In this document: positions 26,610-35,889 of the stretch, piece by piece
Position numbering within the stretch: position 1 is the stretch's first letter
Layout: each line of letters opens with the position of its first letter
DNA from: Flemingiibacterium sp045586505
GTDB lineage: Bacteria > Bacillota > Clostridia > Oscillospirales > CAG-272
Assembly (NCBI GenBank): GCA_045586505.1
Contig: JAZNAL010000020.1
Location: 15,585 to 79,584 of the forward strand
Length of the DNA: 64,000 nucleotides
Direction of reading: 5' to 3'
Notes under the pieces: model-generated
Database searches by the model: none
Seen by the model: only the letters and a program-made list of their open reading frames with translations
Told to the model about the DNA's origin: nothing
Made by a program: the position numbers and the translations under genes

Positions 26610-27614
26610 TTATTTTGTATCCGATAAACGCGCTATCTGTTCATTTATCATGGTGCCTACATCGTGAAGCACATATTCCCGCGCCTGACGTATCGCGTTT
26701 TTGATGGCAAGCGCATCCGAGCTGCCGTGAGCCTTGAATACGGGCTTTGCGATGCCGAGAAACGGTGCTCCGCCGTATTCGCTGGCGTCGAATTCCTTTT
26801 TAAGCTTCCCGAATTCGCCCTTTATGAGCGCCGCGGACAGCATATTGACGGGATTTTTCTTGTACATTGCCTTCAGCTTGCCGAGAATGAATTTGCTCAT
26901 GCCCTCGATGGTCTTAAGCAAAATGTTGCCCGTAAAGCCGTCGGTGACGAGCACGTCGCACTCGCCAAATGGAAGCTGATTTCCCTCGATGTTGCCGACA
27001 AAATTGATGCCGTCAGAAGAGGCAAGCTGTTTGTGAGCCTCCACCATCAAGGGCGTACCCTTGTGCTCCTCGGTGCCGTTGCTTATAAGTCCCACACGGG
27101 GATTTTTGACGCCCAGCACCTCTTTTGTGTATATGGAGCCGAGCACTGCAAATTGAACCAGAAGCTCGGGTGTGACAGTCACATTGGATCCGGAATCAAG
27201 TAACAGAAGCGGCGTTTCCATTGGAAGCACTGTTGCGATGGCTCCGTGCTTGATGCCGCTGACGCAGTGAACCAGCACGCTTGCGCCTGTCATAAGTGCA
27301 CCCGTATTACCTGCGGATATAAACGCTTCGCCTTCACCGTCGGCTAATTTGCGAAGTCCAATTCCCATCGAGGAGTTTTTCTTCGCCGCGACCACCGATC
27401 TCGGCGAGTCCTCCATGGTAACCACATCAGGGCAGTCAACAAGCGTTATGCGCTCAAGTGAGAGGTTTTCCTTCTCACAGATCGCACATATCTGGGCTTC
27501 TTTGCCGGTTACGATCAGCTCCACATCTGAGTATTCCTTGAGCGCAAGTGCCGCGCCCTTTATAATTTCAGCAGGAGCATTGTCACCGCCCATTGCATCA
27601 AGTATCAGCTTCAT
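26610..27614 (-). CDS. plsX: Phosphate acyltransferase PlsX
   Basis: PlsX makes acyl-phosphate from acyl-ACP in the first step of Firmicute phospholipid synthesis. The 334 residues start MKLILDAMGGDNAP and include ISAGNTGALMTG near 98-109 and LLDSGSN near 140, all typical. The ATG at 27614 lies inside the end of trmFO, giving a 17-base overlap; the longer open frame upstream is trmFO in another frame. PlsY and FapR are not in the window. Confidence 0.96.
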   Translation of the reverse strand: MKLILDAMGGDNAPAEIIKGAALALKEYSDVELIVTGKEAQICAICEKENLSLERITLVDCPDVVTMEDSPRSVVAAKKNSSMGIGLRKLADGEGEAFISAGNTGALMTGASVLVHCVSGIKHGAIATVLPMETPLLLLDSGSNVTVTPELLVQFAVLGSIYTKEVLGVKNPRVGLISNGTEEHKGTPLMVEAHKQLASSDGINFVGNIEGNQLPFGECDVLVTDGFTGNILLKTIEGMSKFILGKLKAMYKKNPVNMLSAALIKGEFGKLKKEFDASEYGGAPFLGIAKPVFKAHGSSDALAIKNAIRQAREYVLHDVGTMINEQIARLSDTK

Positions 27615-28953
27615 TTGATGGTTCCTTATCTGCCACAAATTCTTTGATGTATTCGATTGCGCGCAGACCCATAGCCTCGCCGCGTGCTTTTTTGCCGCCC
27701 TTGACCTTGTGCGAAAGCGGCTTAACAAGCCCGAAGTTGGCATTCATCGGCTGGAACTTTTCAACACCGGGATCGCTGACGTATGCCGCAAGCGAGCCGA
27801 TTACGCTTTCGCCGCCGAATATTACGGGGCCCAGTCCCAGTGCCAGACGTGCGGCATTGAGTCCCGCCACAAGTCCGGAGGACGCGCTTTCAACATATCC
27901 CTCCACGCCGGTCATCTGACCAGCGAAGAAAAGCCCGGGACGGTTTCTTAACATATATGTGGCATCCAGCAGCTTCGGCGAGTTCATGAAGGTGTTGCGG
28001 TGCATTACGCCGTAGCGTAAAAACTCCGCGTTTTCAAGTCCGGGTATCATGCCAAACACACGCTTCTGCTCGGGGAATTTCAAATGGGTCTGGAAGCCAA
28101 CGATGTTGTACATACTCTTTGCGGAATTTTCCTGGCGAAGCTGTACGATGGCGTACGCCTCGCCGCCTGTATCGGGGAGAGTGATGCCTACAGGCTTCAT
28201 GGGACCGAAAAGCAGGGTGTCATGTCCGCGCTTTGCCATGACCTCTACGGGCATACAGCCTTCAAATACCTTGAGCTGTCCCGCTTTGTCGAAATCCTTC
28301 AGCTCGGCTTCCTCGGCGGTGATGAGCGCTTCCCAGAAGCGATCATATTCCTCCTTGGTGAATGGGCAGTTGATATACGATGCTTCGCCCTTGTCATAGC
28401 GGGAGGCAAAGAATGCCTTTGTCATATCGATGGACTCGAAGCTGACAATGGGTGCCGCCGCATCGAAAAAGCTGAGGTAATCGCCGCCGATCAGCTCGCC
28501 GATGGAGACTGACAGCGCCTCTGAGGTGAGCGGACCGCTGGCAATCACGGTGATGCCGTCGGGAATTTCGGTGACCTCGCCCTCGATTACTTCAACGAGG
28601 GGATGATTTTTGAGCTTGCCTGTGATATAATCGGAGAACAGCTCGCGGTCCACCGCAAGCGCACTGCCTGCAGGCACCTCGGAGGCATACGCCGCCTCGA
28701 TGATGAGGGAGCCAAGGAGCTTCATTTCCTCTTTAAGCACTCCCACCGCGTTTGAGATCATATTGGAGCGCAGGGAGTTGGAGCAGACCAGTTCCGCAAA
28801 GCCGGCGGAGTGGTGTGCGGGGGAATATTTCTGTGGTTTTATTTCGTAAAGCCGCACCCGCACGCCGAGCTGTATTGCCTGCCATGCTGCTTCACAGCCT
28901 GCAAGACCCGCTCCGACGATGTTTATTATGGGTGTATTATTCTGCACTGTCAT
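27598..28953 (-). CDS. trmFO: Folate-dependent tRNA (m5U54) methyltransferase TrmFO
   Basis: TrmFO uses methylene-THF and FAD to make m5U at position 54 of tRNA. The 451-residue protein begins with an FAD-binding GAGLAGCEAAWQ loop near 14-25 and carries the family block FAELVCSNSLRSN near 53-65. ATG at 28953 overlaps the end of topA by 17 bases; the open frame has 13 more residues upstream that read into topA. The topA-trmFO order is common in Firmicutes, usually followed by xerC and codVWX; here plsX follows instead. Confidence 0.95.
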   Translation of the reverse strand: MTVQNNTPIINIVGAGLAGCEAAWQAIQLGVRVRLYEIKPQKYSPAHHSAGFAELVCSNSLRSNMISNAVGVLKEEMKLLGSLIIEAAYASEVPAGSALAVDRELFSDYITGKLKNHPLVEVIEGEVTEIPDGITVIASGPLTSEALSVSIGELIGGDYLSFFDAAAPIVSFESIDMTKAFFASRYDKGEASYINCPFTKEEYDRFWEALITAEEAELKDFDKAGQLKVFEGCMPVEVMAKRGHDTLLFGPMKPVGITLPDTGGEAYAIVQLRQENSAKSMYNIVGFQTHLKFPEQKRVFGMIPGLENAEFLRYGVMHRNTFMNSPKLLDATYMLRNRPGLFFAGQMTGVEGYVESASSGLVAGLNAARLALGLGPVIFGGESVIGSLAAYVSDPGVEKFQPMNANFGLVKPLSHKVKGGKKARGEAMGLRAIEYIKEFVADKEPSNEADT

Positions 28954-31216
28954 CGTGTGTCTCAATTTCTCTCTTGTATGAGCATCCCTCATTTTTGCAG
29001 ATCAGGAATGGCTTGCCCTTCTTGCGGTAGAGCATTCCGCCGCACTGCGGACACTTTTCTTCGGTGGGCATATCCCAGGACGAAAAATCGCAATCGGGAT
29101 AACGCTCACAGCTATAGAATACCGAGCGGTTCTTGCCCTTCTTTACAACCACCTTTGCACCGCACTTGGGGCAGGAGACACCAATCTCCTTGGTGATCTG
29201 ACGTGTGGTCCTGCATTCCGGATAACGGGAGCAGGCATAGAAGCTGCCAAATCTTCCCGCGCGCAGTACCATGGGACTGCCGCACTTGTCGCAGACCATA
29301 TCGGTCGCCTCTGCCTTTTCCTCTGCCGCGCCGCCGTCCTTTGAAAGGGGCTTGGTGTTTTTGCAGGCGGGATAATTGGGGCACGCGGCGAATTTACCGA
29401 AGCGTCCGTTCTTGACTATCATTTTCGCGCCGCACTTGTCGCAGATGATGTCGGTCTCCTCAACCGGAGGCGCGTATTTGGTTCTGTCCACCGTATTTTC
29501 GGCGATCTCAAGGCTCTTTGCAAAATCATCGTAGAAGCCGTGCAGAACACCGCTTACGGTGTCAACTCCGTTTGCGATCTCATCAAGCTCGGTCTCCATG
29601 TTAGCGGTGAACTCATAGTCCACGATCTTCGGGAAACTGTCGACCATAAGCTTGGTGGTAAGCTCGCCAAGCTCGGTGGGTTTTAAGGATTTACCCTCGC
29701 GTACTACATAGCCGCGGGTGATGATGGTGGTGATGATGGTGGCAAAGGTGCTGGGACGACCGATGCCGCGCTCCTCCAGAAACTTGACCAGCGACGCTTC
29801 GTTGTAACGCGGAGGCGGCTCGGTGAAGTGCTGGGAGGGATGAGTTACATCGTGGCGCAGAGTGTCGCCCTCCTCAATCTTAGGAAGTCTGATGCTCTTT
29901 TCGGGTGTGTCGGTATCTGCCGCGCTCTGTGCAACGTAATCCTCTGCCTCCTCGTAAAGGGTCATGTAGCCCTGGAATTTGACCGTGTAGCCGCTTGATC
30001 GGAAGATGTAGCCGCCTGCCTCAATATCCGCCGTGACGGTATCAAGCTCCGCCGACGCCATCTGGCTTGCCATAAAGCGATCCCAGATGAGCTTGTAAAG
30101 ACGGTACTGGTCGGTGGTGAGCATCTTCTTTATCTTATCGGGCTCAAATGCCAGATTTGAAGGACGAATGGCTTCGTGCGCGTCCTGAGCACCTGCCTTG
30201 GTCTTGTATATGCGGCGCTCCTTGGGATAAAATTCAGATCCGTACTTGTCAACGATGTACTCGCGCGCCGCGTCAGCCGCTTCGTCAGCGATACGGAGCG
30301 AGTCGGTACGCATATAGGTGATAAGACCCTGTGTGCCGCCGCTTGCACTGCCGAGGTTGATACCCTCGTAAAGCTCCTGCGCCACGCGCATGATTCGCTG
30401 TGACTGGAAGCCCAGTCTGCGAGAAGCCTCCTGCTGCAGTGTGGAGGTGGTAAAGGGCGGCGCGGGATTCTTCACGCGGATCGCCTTCTTTACCGATTTT
30501 ACGGTAAATTCCTTGCCCTCGACCGCATCAACCACCTTCATGGTATCTGCTTCTGAGTGAAGCGCCAGCTTGCCGTTTTTATCCCCGTGGAATTTTGCCT
30601 TGATCTTACCGCGGCTCTTGTTTTCGAGCATCACGTCAATAGTCCAGTACTCCTCGGGATTGAATGCGCGGATCTCATCCTCGCGCTCGACGATTATGCG
30701 TGTTGCCACGGACTGTACGCGTCCTGCGGATAGTCCGCTCTTGATGGTTTTCCACAGAAACGGACTTAATTTATAGCCCACGATGCGGTCGAGTATGCGG
30801 CGTGCCTGCTGGGAGTTGACAAGTCCCATATCGATCTCGCGGGGGGACTTCATGCCTGCCTTTACGGCTTTTTTCGTGATTTCATTAAAGGTCACGCGCT
30901 TGATCTTTGACTCAGGAAGCCCCAAAGCCTCGGAAAGATGCCATGCGATGGCTTCACCCTCGCGGTCAGGGTCCGTTGCGAGGAAGACTTTGTCTGCGTG
31001 CTTGGCTTCTTTTTTAAGGGACTTTATAAGATCGCCCTTGCCACGGATGTTGATATATTTTGCGGTGAAGTCGTGGTCTACATCGATGCCGAGTGTGCTT
31101 TTGGGCAGGTCGCGGATGTGGCCTGTACAGCCCACTACCTTGTAGCCTGAGCCGAGGTAGCCCTTGACGGTGCCTGCTTTTGTCGGTGACTCCATTATTA
31201 CGAGATTATTTGCCAT
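28937..31216 (-). CDS. topA: DNA topoisomerase I
   Basis: This type IA topoisomerase relaxes negative supercoils. The 759 residues show a TOPRIM domain with E9 and the metal motif DPDRE at 82-86, the catalytic tyrosine Y301 in LITYMRTDSLR, and a C-terminal row of four zinc-ribbon units from about 590 (each CxxCGxxM...C...C), one more than some homologues have. AAAGGAG lies about 13 bases before the ATG. It follows dprA by 30 bases, an order also seen in Bacillus. Confidence 0.97.
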   Translation of the reverse strand: MANNLVIMESPTKAGTVKGYLGSGYKVVGCTGHIRDLPKSTLGIDVDHDFTAKYINIRGKGDLIKSLKKEAKHADKVFLATDPDREGEAIAWHLSEALGLPESKIKRVTFNEITKKAVKAGMKSPREIDMGLVNSQQARRILDRIVGYKLSPFLWKTIKSGLSAGRVQSVATRIIVEREDEIRAFNPEEYWTIDVMLENKSRGKIKAKFHGDKNGKLALHSEADTMKVVDAVEGKEFTVKSVKKAIRVKNPAPPFTTSTLQQEASRRLGFQSQRIMRVAQELYEGINLGSASGGTQGLITYMRTDSLRIADEAADAAREYIVDKYGSEFYPKERRIYKTKAGAQDAHEAIRPSNLAFEPDKIKKMLTTDQYRLYKLIWDRFMASQMASAELDTVTADIEAGGYIFRSSGYTVKFQGYMTLYEEAEDYVAQSAADTDTPEKSIRLPKIEEGDTLRHDVTHPSQHFTEPPPRYNEASLVKFLEERGIGRPSTFATIITTIITRGYVVREGKSLKPTELGELTTKLMVDSFPKIVDYEFTANMETELDEIANGVDTVSGVLHGFYDDFAKSLEIAENTVDRTKYAPPVEETDIICDKCGAKMIVKNGRFGKFAACPNYPACKNTKPLSKDGGAAEEKAEATDMVCDKCGSPMVLRAGRFGSFYACSRYPECRTTRQITKEIGVSCPKCGAKVVVKKGKNRSVFYSCERYPDCDFSSWDMPTEEKCPQCGGMLYRKKGKPFLICKNEGCSYKREIETHDDSAE

Positions 31217-31246
31217 CTTGGGATGATTCTCCTTTGAGATTACTTT

Positions 31247-32755
31247 TTAGATTTTTCTTTTGTATAGACCGCCCGGAAGTGCTTCGATGGCGGAGTAAAG
31301 CTCAAGCACCGTAAGCGACGAGAGCACGTCTCCGATATCAATGCCGCATTCGGCGATCTTGTCGGGCGACATGGGCTTATCCTTTGGGAGGGCTTCAAGC
31401 ACCTTTATCTGCACTTCACCCAGCTTGCTGAGGATCCACTCTCGCTCGGACACTGCCTCGGGAAGAGATTCTTCTTCTTTTTGCGCCGCATTGGGTTTTC
31501 TTGACTCGTACGCAAAGCGGTTGTCGGATGCCGCCTTTGAGGGGATCTTCCAATGCTCGTCTAGGCGCGCCGATGCATCGTCGGCTTTGCTTTGGGCGGT
31601 GTAGGGTACATCGTCCGCGGTGTCAAGCGCGTCCGGAGCGGGATAAGACTTTGACTTTGTGTCGACGCCGCTCTTTCCGCGGTAATCCGTAGGAGTCGGA
31701 ATATCGGGGAATGCAGGAGTGTCGGACTGACGTTTGGTCGTCGGCACACTAAGCCCGGTGGGAAGATTCTGCTCATCTGCCTGCATTGGAACGTTTTCCG
31801 TCTGCACTGGAATGTTGTGATTGTACTCGTAGCGGAGATACTTGTCGCTCTTTACGATGCGGTCGAGCTTCTTAAGATCAAACCGATCGGCGAAATCTTC
31901 GATTATGTCCTCGGCACAGGTAACGATCTTGGCTCCGTCGCGGATCATTCTGAGCGGACCGATACTGTTGGTAGCGCCGATATTGCCTGGCACCGCGTAG
32001 ACCGTGCGTCCCTGATCGGCAGCATGACGCGCGGTGATGAGTGCGCCGCTTTTAGCATCGGCTTCCACCACGATCACTGCGTCCGCAAGACCGCTCATGA
32101 TGCGGTTCCTGATGGGGAAATTGCGTCCGTATGGCGGCGTGTTCGGCTCGAACTCGCTTATGACCATGCCGTGCGTGCCGATCCAGTCGAGCATTTCCTT
32201 GTTCTGCGCGGGATACGGCACGTTTACGCCCGAGCCAAGAACCGCGACGGTGGGTTCTTCAAAAAACACAGCCGTGCTGTTTGCCGCGGAGTCGATTCCG
32301 TATGCCGCGCCGCTGATTATTAGCGCACCATAGCCGATAAGCTGTCTGGCAAGCGTAAAGGTGATGTGCTTGCCGTAGTTGGACATCTTCCTGGTGCCGA
32401 CGATGCTGACGCAGAAGCGGTCATTTATATCCTCGATCATACCGCGTACGTAAAGCACGATCGGCTTGTTGTAAAGATCCTGTAATCGGCGTGGATAGTG
32501 CGGTGACTCACAGGAGACTACGCGAATACCGTTCATAAAGCAGAACTCAAGTATGCGCTCCGCCTGGGAAAGGTCGTGATCGGTCAGCTTTCTTATAAAG
32601 ATCGCCGAGCATTCCTTCACCGCTGCAATCCTCTCGTAGGACGCTTCGTAAATCTCACGTGCGCCGCCGGGGAAATGCTTCAGCAGCTTTACCGCATCTG
32701 AATGTCCTGCACCGTTTTTCAGTGCAAGCCACACCCAATAAATGATGTCATTCAT
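31247..32755 (-). CDS. dprA: DNA-processing protein DprA with long linker
   Basis: DprA protects incoming single strands and loads RecA during transformation. At 502 residues it is longer than the usual 290-370. The N-terminal SAM-like part is followed by the Rossmann core (GTRKMSNYG at 120-128, SGAAYGIDS, GSGVNVPYP, then SEFEPNTPP and FPIRNRIM). Residues about 305-420 are a low-complexity linker rich in P, D, S and A, and the last 75 form a winged-helix DprA_WH domain. The linker is unusual. The gene is first in the minus-strand supercluster and has a strong promoter. Confidence 0.93.
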   Translation of the reverse strand: MNDIIYWVWLALKNGAGHSDAVKLLKHFPGGAREIYEASYERIAAVKECSAIFIRKLTDHDLSQAERILEFCFMNGIRVVSCESPHYPRRLQDLYNKPIVLYVRGMIEDINDRFCVSIVGTRKMSNYGKHITFTLARQLIGYGALIISGAAYGIDSAANSTAVFFEEPTVAVLGSGVNVPYPAQNKEMLDWIGTHGMVISEFEPNTPPYGRNFPIRNRIMSGLADAVIVVEADAKSGALITARHAADQGRTVYAVPGNIGATNSIGPLRMIRDGAKIVTCAEDIIEDFADRFDLKKLDRIVKSDKYLRYEYNHNIPVQTENVPMQADEQNLPTGLSVPTTKRQSDTPAFPDIPTPTDYRGKSGVDTKSKSYPAPDALDTADDVPYTAQSKADDASARLDEHWKIPSKAASDNRFAYESRKPNAAQKEEESLPEAVSEREWILSKLGEVQIKVLEALPKDKPMSPDKIAECGIDIGDVLSSLTVLELYSAIEALPGGLYKRKI

Positions 32756-32851
32756 ATATGTTCTTTCCTTTCCCAGAGCATTTGATACATTTTTGTCTTT
32801 ATTTTATGGAGTGGGGTTCAAATTCCAACATAAAATAATATACCACTTTAT

Positions 32852-32880
32852 AGTATAACTCGTATTTGGGCAAATTGCAA
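32852..32880 (-). promoter_or_regulatory. Sigma-A promoter of dprA and the downstream cluster
   Basis: On the minus strand TTGCAA (32875-32880) and TATACT (32852-32857) are spaced 17 bases. Transcription would begin near 32845, 90 bases before dprA. I see no strong intrinsic terminator between here and leuS, so this promoter may feed the whole run. Confidence 0.8.
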
Positions 32881-32945
32881 GACCTTTTTGCGTAAATTTG
32901 AAAATTTTCCTTTAATAATGAAGAAATTATATCAAATAAAACGCG

Positions 32946-32981
32946 AAAAGGCTGCTTTCCCTTACGGTTGGCAGCCCTTTT
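32946..32981 (-). terminator. Intrinsic terminator after rqcH
   Basis: AAAAGGCTGC (32946-32955) pairs with GCAGCCCTTTT (32971-32981) with one bulged base. On the minus strand the stem is followed by a T-rich stretch. It begins 3 bases after the rqcH stop. Confidence 0.75.
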
Positions 32982-32983
32982 GT

Positions 32984-34735
32984 CTATTTTGAGCGGAGAG
33001 AGATAACGGTTTTTTCATCGGGGGTGACATAAGCGGTGTAGTTGGTGTTGTAGGTCACAAAGCCGAGCTTTGCGCCGCCGGGCTTTCGGATGTTGCGGAT
33101 GAGGGTGTAGTCAACAGGAACATTTATTCCATCGCTGACCTTGGAATAGTACGCCGCGATCATTGCCGCTTCGGTGAAATCACGCTCGGATGGCTCCTCA
33201 CCCTCGGTAAACATCACGCAGTGAGAGCCGGGCTGATTCTTGACATGGAACCAGTAATCGTGCTTGTCGGCGACGCGGGTGGTGAGGTAGTCGTTCTGAT
33301 GATTGTTTTTGCCGCAGAGGATTTTGTATCCGCCGCTTGATTTGAATTCCATCAGCTTTGGCGCGGACAGCTTTTTGGCGGAGTAATTCTTCATTCGGGA
33401 CGCGTAGCCGGAGCTGTGAAGCTCTTCTCGTATCTCGAGAATATCGCTTTCGCTTTCTGCTCTCGTCAGGGAATCGAACACCGTGTAAATGTATACAAGC
33501 TCAGCCTCGGCAAGCTTTATCTGCTTTGCAAGCTCTACCTCGGCGGTCTTTGACTTGGTGTAGCGCTTGTAGTATTTCTGGGCGTTCTGCTGAGGTGTGA
33601 GACGCTTGTCAAGCGGGATCACTATCTCGGGGCAGTCATCCTCGTAGTAGTTTTCAAGCACTGCGGACTCCATGCCGCGGGACAAACGGTAGATGTTGCC
33701 CGTGATAAGATCACCGAAGAGCTTGTACTTTTCCTTGTCGGCACAAGCATCGAGATCGCGGCGCTGAAGCTCCAGCTTCTTATGAAGTCTCGACTCGGCG
33801 TTGGTCAGCAGACGGAAAATATCCGACGTGCGCTGGCGTATGCGCTCGGCTCGGTCGCGCCTGCCGAAGTATTCGTCAAGCAGTACACCGAAATTATCAA
33901 GCTTTTTTACCTCGAAATCGGAGCCGTATTCCAGCGGCTCGAAAAAGAGGTATTCCACAGGCTTGCCGGATTTATCGGACACAAGCCACGGCTCATATTC
34001 GCCGTTTTTGATGTAGTCCGCCGCAAATGAAAAGCTTTCCCATAAACGGTCGGCATCGCACGCCGATATAGGTGTGTCCACCGCACCCGATGCGCGGTAA
34101 GCAATCTCCCGCGCCACGAACGCGGCAAAGCCGTAGAAATTCGACAAAATAAACTTGTCTGCGGGCATATCCTCGCACGCCGTTAACGCCGCGCGGAATT
34201 GCTCCTCCGATGCTGTGAGCGGCGAGAGCTTTTTCTGCTCCGGCGGAAGCTCATAGGGGAAGCCGGGGAGTATCTGACGGACATTGCTTGTGGCAAGATC
34301 GATTATTTTCAGTGCGCTGACGACTTTTTTCTCGTTGTTTAACAGTATGATATTGCTGTATTTACCCATGGTCTCGGTGACGAGGTATTTCTTGGTCTCA
34401 AAGCCCATCTCGTCGTAGGAATCAAAGGCAAATTCCACCGCGCGCTCAAAGCCGAGCTGTGTCACGGCAGAGATGCGCGCACCGGTCAGATGCTTGCGCA
34501 GAAGCATACAGAACATTGGCGGTGCGGCGGGATTTTCCTTGACCACCGAGGTGATGTTGAAGTGGGGATTGTTAGTGCCCGATGACAGCGCAAGACGCAT
34601 ATTCTCCCGTCCGAGGTGCAGAAGCAGTACCAGCTCATCCCGCTCGGGCTGAGTGACCTTTTCTACACGCGCGCCGATTATTCGCGAATTTAATTCATAT
34701 ACGATTGCGGATACCATTCCCGCGTCAAATGCCAT
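32984..34735 (-). CDS. rqcH: Ribosome quality control protein RqcH (NFACT family)
   Basis: RqcH binds obstructed 50S subunits and recruits tRNA-Ala to add C-terminal alanine tails. Older annotations call it fibronectin-binding protein. The 583 residues hold the NFACT-N domain (1-200, start MAFDAGMVSAIVYELNSRI), a helical and coiled-coil middle (about 280-440) and the NFACT-R domain near the end (DYWFHVKNQPGSHCVMF and VDYTLIRNIRKPGGAKLGFVTY). GGAGG lies 5 bases before the ATG. It follows the GNAT gene by 11 bases. Confidence 0.95.
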   Translation of the reverse strand: MAFDAGMVSAIVYELNSRIIGARVEKVTQPERDELVLLLHLGRENMRLALSSGTNNPHFNITSVVKENPAAPPMFCMLLRKHLTGARISAVTQLGFERAVEFAFDSYDEMGFETKKYLVTETMGKYSNIILLNNEKKVVSALKIIDLATSNVRQILPGFPYELPPEQKKLSPLTASEEQFRAALTACEDMPADKFILSNFYGFAAFVAREIAYRASGAVDTPISACDADRLWESFSFAADYIKNGEYEPWLVSDKSGKPVEYLFFEPLEYGSDFEVKKLDNFGVLLDEYFGRRDRAERIRQRTSDIFRLLTNAESRLHKKLELQRRDLDACADKEKYKLFGDLITGNIYRLSRGMESAVLENYYEDDCPEIVIPLDKRLTPQQNAQKYYKRYTKSKTAEVELAKQIKLAEAELVYIYTVFDSLTRAESESDILEIREELHSSGYASRMKNYSAKKLSAPKLMEFKSSGGYKILCGKNNHQNDYLTTRVADKHDYWFHVKNQPGSHCVMFTEGEEPSERDFTEAAMIAAYYSKVSDGINVPVDYTLIRNIRKPGGAKLGFVTYNTNYTAYVTPDEKTVISLRSK

Positions 34736-34746
34736 AGTTTCCTCCG

Positions 34747-35448
34747 TTATTCGTCCTTGAAGCCGACGATGTATATTTTTTTGCCTGCGATCCTGCCGCC
34801 GAGTCCTTCGGCGAGGGCGATGGATGCGGTATTATTTGATGCGCACTCATAGTGTGCGGTGTGACCAAGTCTGTGAAGCTCGAGTATCAGGGCGGTGACG
34901 CAAGCCGTGCCGTAGCCTCTTTTGCGGTATTTTTCCGCTGTGTCAACTCCGATTTCCACCTCGCGCGGTGTGCCATCGGTGATCGGCTCGCCCGTATTTG
35001 CCACCGCGACCATATTATTGCCGACTACAGCCGCATATATGATGTATCCCGCCTCGCATAAGCCCACGATATCAGTCTCGGTGAGGTCGGTGAAGCCTTC
35101 ACTGCCTCTAAGACGGATGATATTATCGGGTAGTTCACGCTCAAGCGGCGGAAGCGCGTAATCTATGTAATGATCCTCGGAATCGGGGCTGAGTATGAAC
35201 CCGTGCTCCTCCAAAAACTCCCCGAAGTGTCGAGTCACCCATTCGATGGCATCCGATGACATGAGCTGTGCTCCGCCGCCACGGAATTTCTGCAGAAATC
35301 CGGTGACGCGCGGTTTTGCGGCGGGATAATATTCCGCCAAAGCCTCGCCGCCGCATAACGTCAGCTCGAAGGGAACCGCCACCTCGGCATCTTTATCGTA
35401 AAGCCATGCTTCATCCCGCAGGCGGTGCTGTATTATGGGCTTGGTCAT
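34747..35448 (-). CDS. GNAT family N-acetyltransferase
   Basis: The 233-residue protein ends with a GNAT fold: EIGVDTAEKYRKRGYGTACV near 175-194 includes the acetyl-CoA loop RKRGYG, followed by ECASNNTASIALAEGLG, the usual motif B/C. The first 120 residues are unlike short GNATs and may recognise the substrate, which is unknown. The ATG at 35448 follows GGGGGT; the open frame runs further but through an inverted repeat and promoter. It is cotranscribed with rqcH, which suggests but does not prove a translation-linked role. Confidence 0.85.
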   Translation of the reverse strand: MTKPIIQHRLRDEAWLYDKDAEVAVPFELTLCGGEALAEYYPAAKPRVTGFLQKFRGGGAQLMSSDAIEWVTRHFGEFLEEHGFILSPDSEDHYIDYALPPLERELPDNIIRLRGSEGFTDLTETDIVGLCEAGYIIYAAVVGNNMVAVANTGEPITDGTPREVEIGVDTAEKYRKRGYGTACVTALILELHRLGHTAHYECASNNTASIALAEGLGGRIAGKKIYIVGFKDE

Positions 35449-35479
35449 CTGATACCCCCAAAAGTGAAGTAATGTAATA

Positions 35480-35508
35480 ATTGTACCGCATCCTTGCCGA
35501 TTTGTCAA
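35480..35508 (-). promoter_or_regulatory. Promoter of the GNAT-rqcH operon
   Basis: On the minus strand TTGACA (35503-35508) and TACAAT (35480-35485) are 17 bases apart. The promoter sits within the inverted repeat at 35483-35525: the -35 is in the loop and the -10 overlaps the outer arm. Confidence 0.8.
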
Positions 35509-35525
35509 GGGTAAGGATGCGGTAC
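35483..35525. repeat. 13-bp perfect inverted repeat around a promoter
   Basis: GTACCGCATCCTT (35483-35495) and AAGGATGCGGTAC (35513-35525) are exact complements with a 17-base loop. It lies 6 bases after the SLOG gene stop, so in that transcript it can act as a terminator hairpin; in DNA it frames the -35 box of the next operon and could be an operator. Confidence 0.8.
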
Positions 35526-35531
35526 ACAGGT

Positions 35532-35867
35532 CTATTCCCCGAAATTTATGACTGTGCAAGCTTTTCCGATTTTTTTGCAATGGTTAATGACCGATAATGT
35601 GCCTCTGGATTTTCCGTCCCAAAACGCAAGAACCATATCGGCGTATTCGACAATTAGCTTATTGCGCACGATAGGTGCGGCTCTGCCGTATTTCTCATAT
35701 TCGGGCAAAAATTCCGTTAGCTTAAGAGATTTTTCTTTTGCGTAATCTGCTGCACACATATCAACGCCTTTTGCGCCTCCAGATACTATTTCTGTACACT
35801 CTTCGCATAAATACTCGCCGAGATTTTCTACGGACACCGTTCTTGAACCTATTACTGCTACCTTCAT
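35532..35867 (-). CDS. SLOG-fold nucleotide-binding protein (copy 1)
   Basis: The 111-residue protein has a Rossmann-like SLOG (SMF/DprA-LOG) fold: GSR near 7-9, SGGAKGVD near 29-36, FLPEYEKYGR near 53-62, RN, and FWDGKSRGT near 81-89. The glycine-rich SGGAKG loop and the DGxSRGT loop are where SLOG proteins hold a nucleotide. Family members are small, standalone and of unknown ligand. It is transcribed away from an RHH regulator gene. A second copy at 60943-61272 is about two-thirds identical by hand alignment and has the same partner. GGAGG precedes the ATG. Confidence 0.85.
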   Translation of the reverse strand: MKVAVIGSRTVSVENLGEYLCEECTEIVSGGAKGVDMCAADYAKEKSLKLTEFLPEYEKYGRAAPIVRNKLIVEYADMVLAFWDGKSRGTLSVINHCKKIGKACTVINFGE

Positions 35868-35889
35868 ATAATGCTCACCTCCAAGAATT

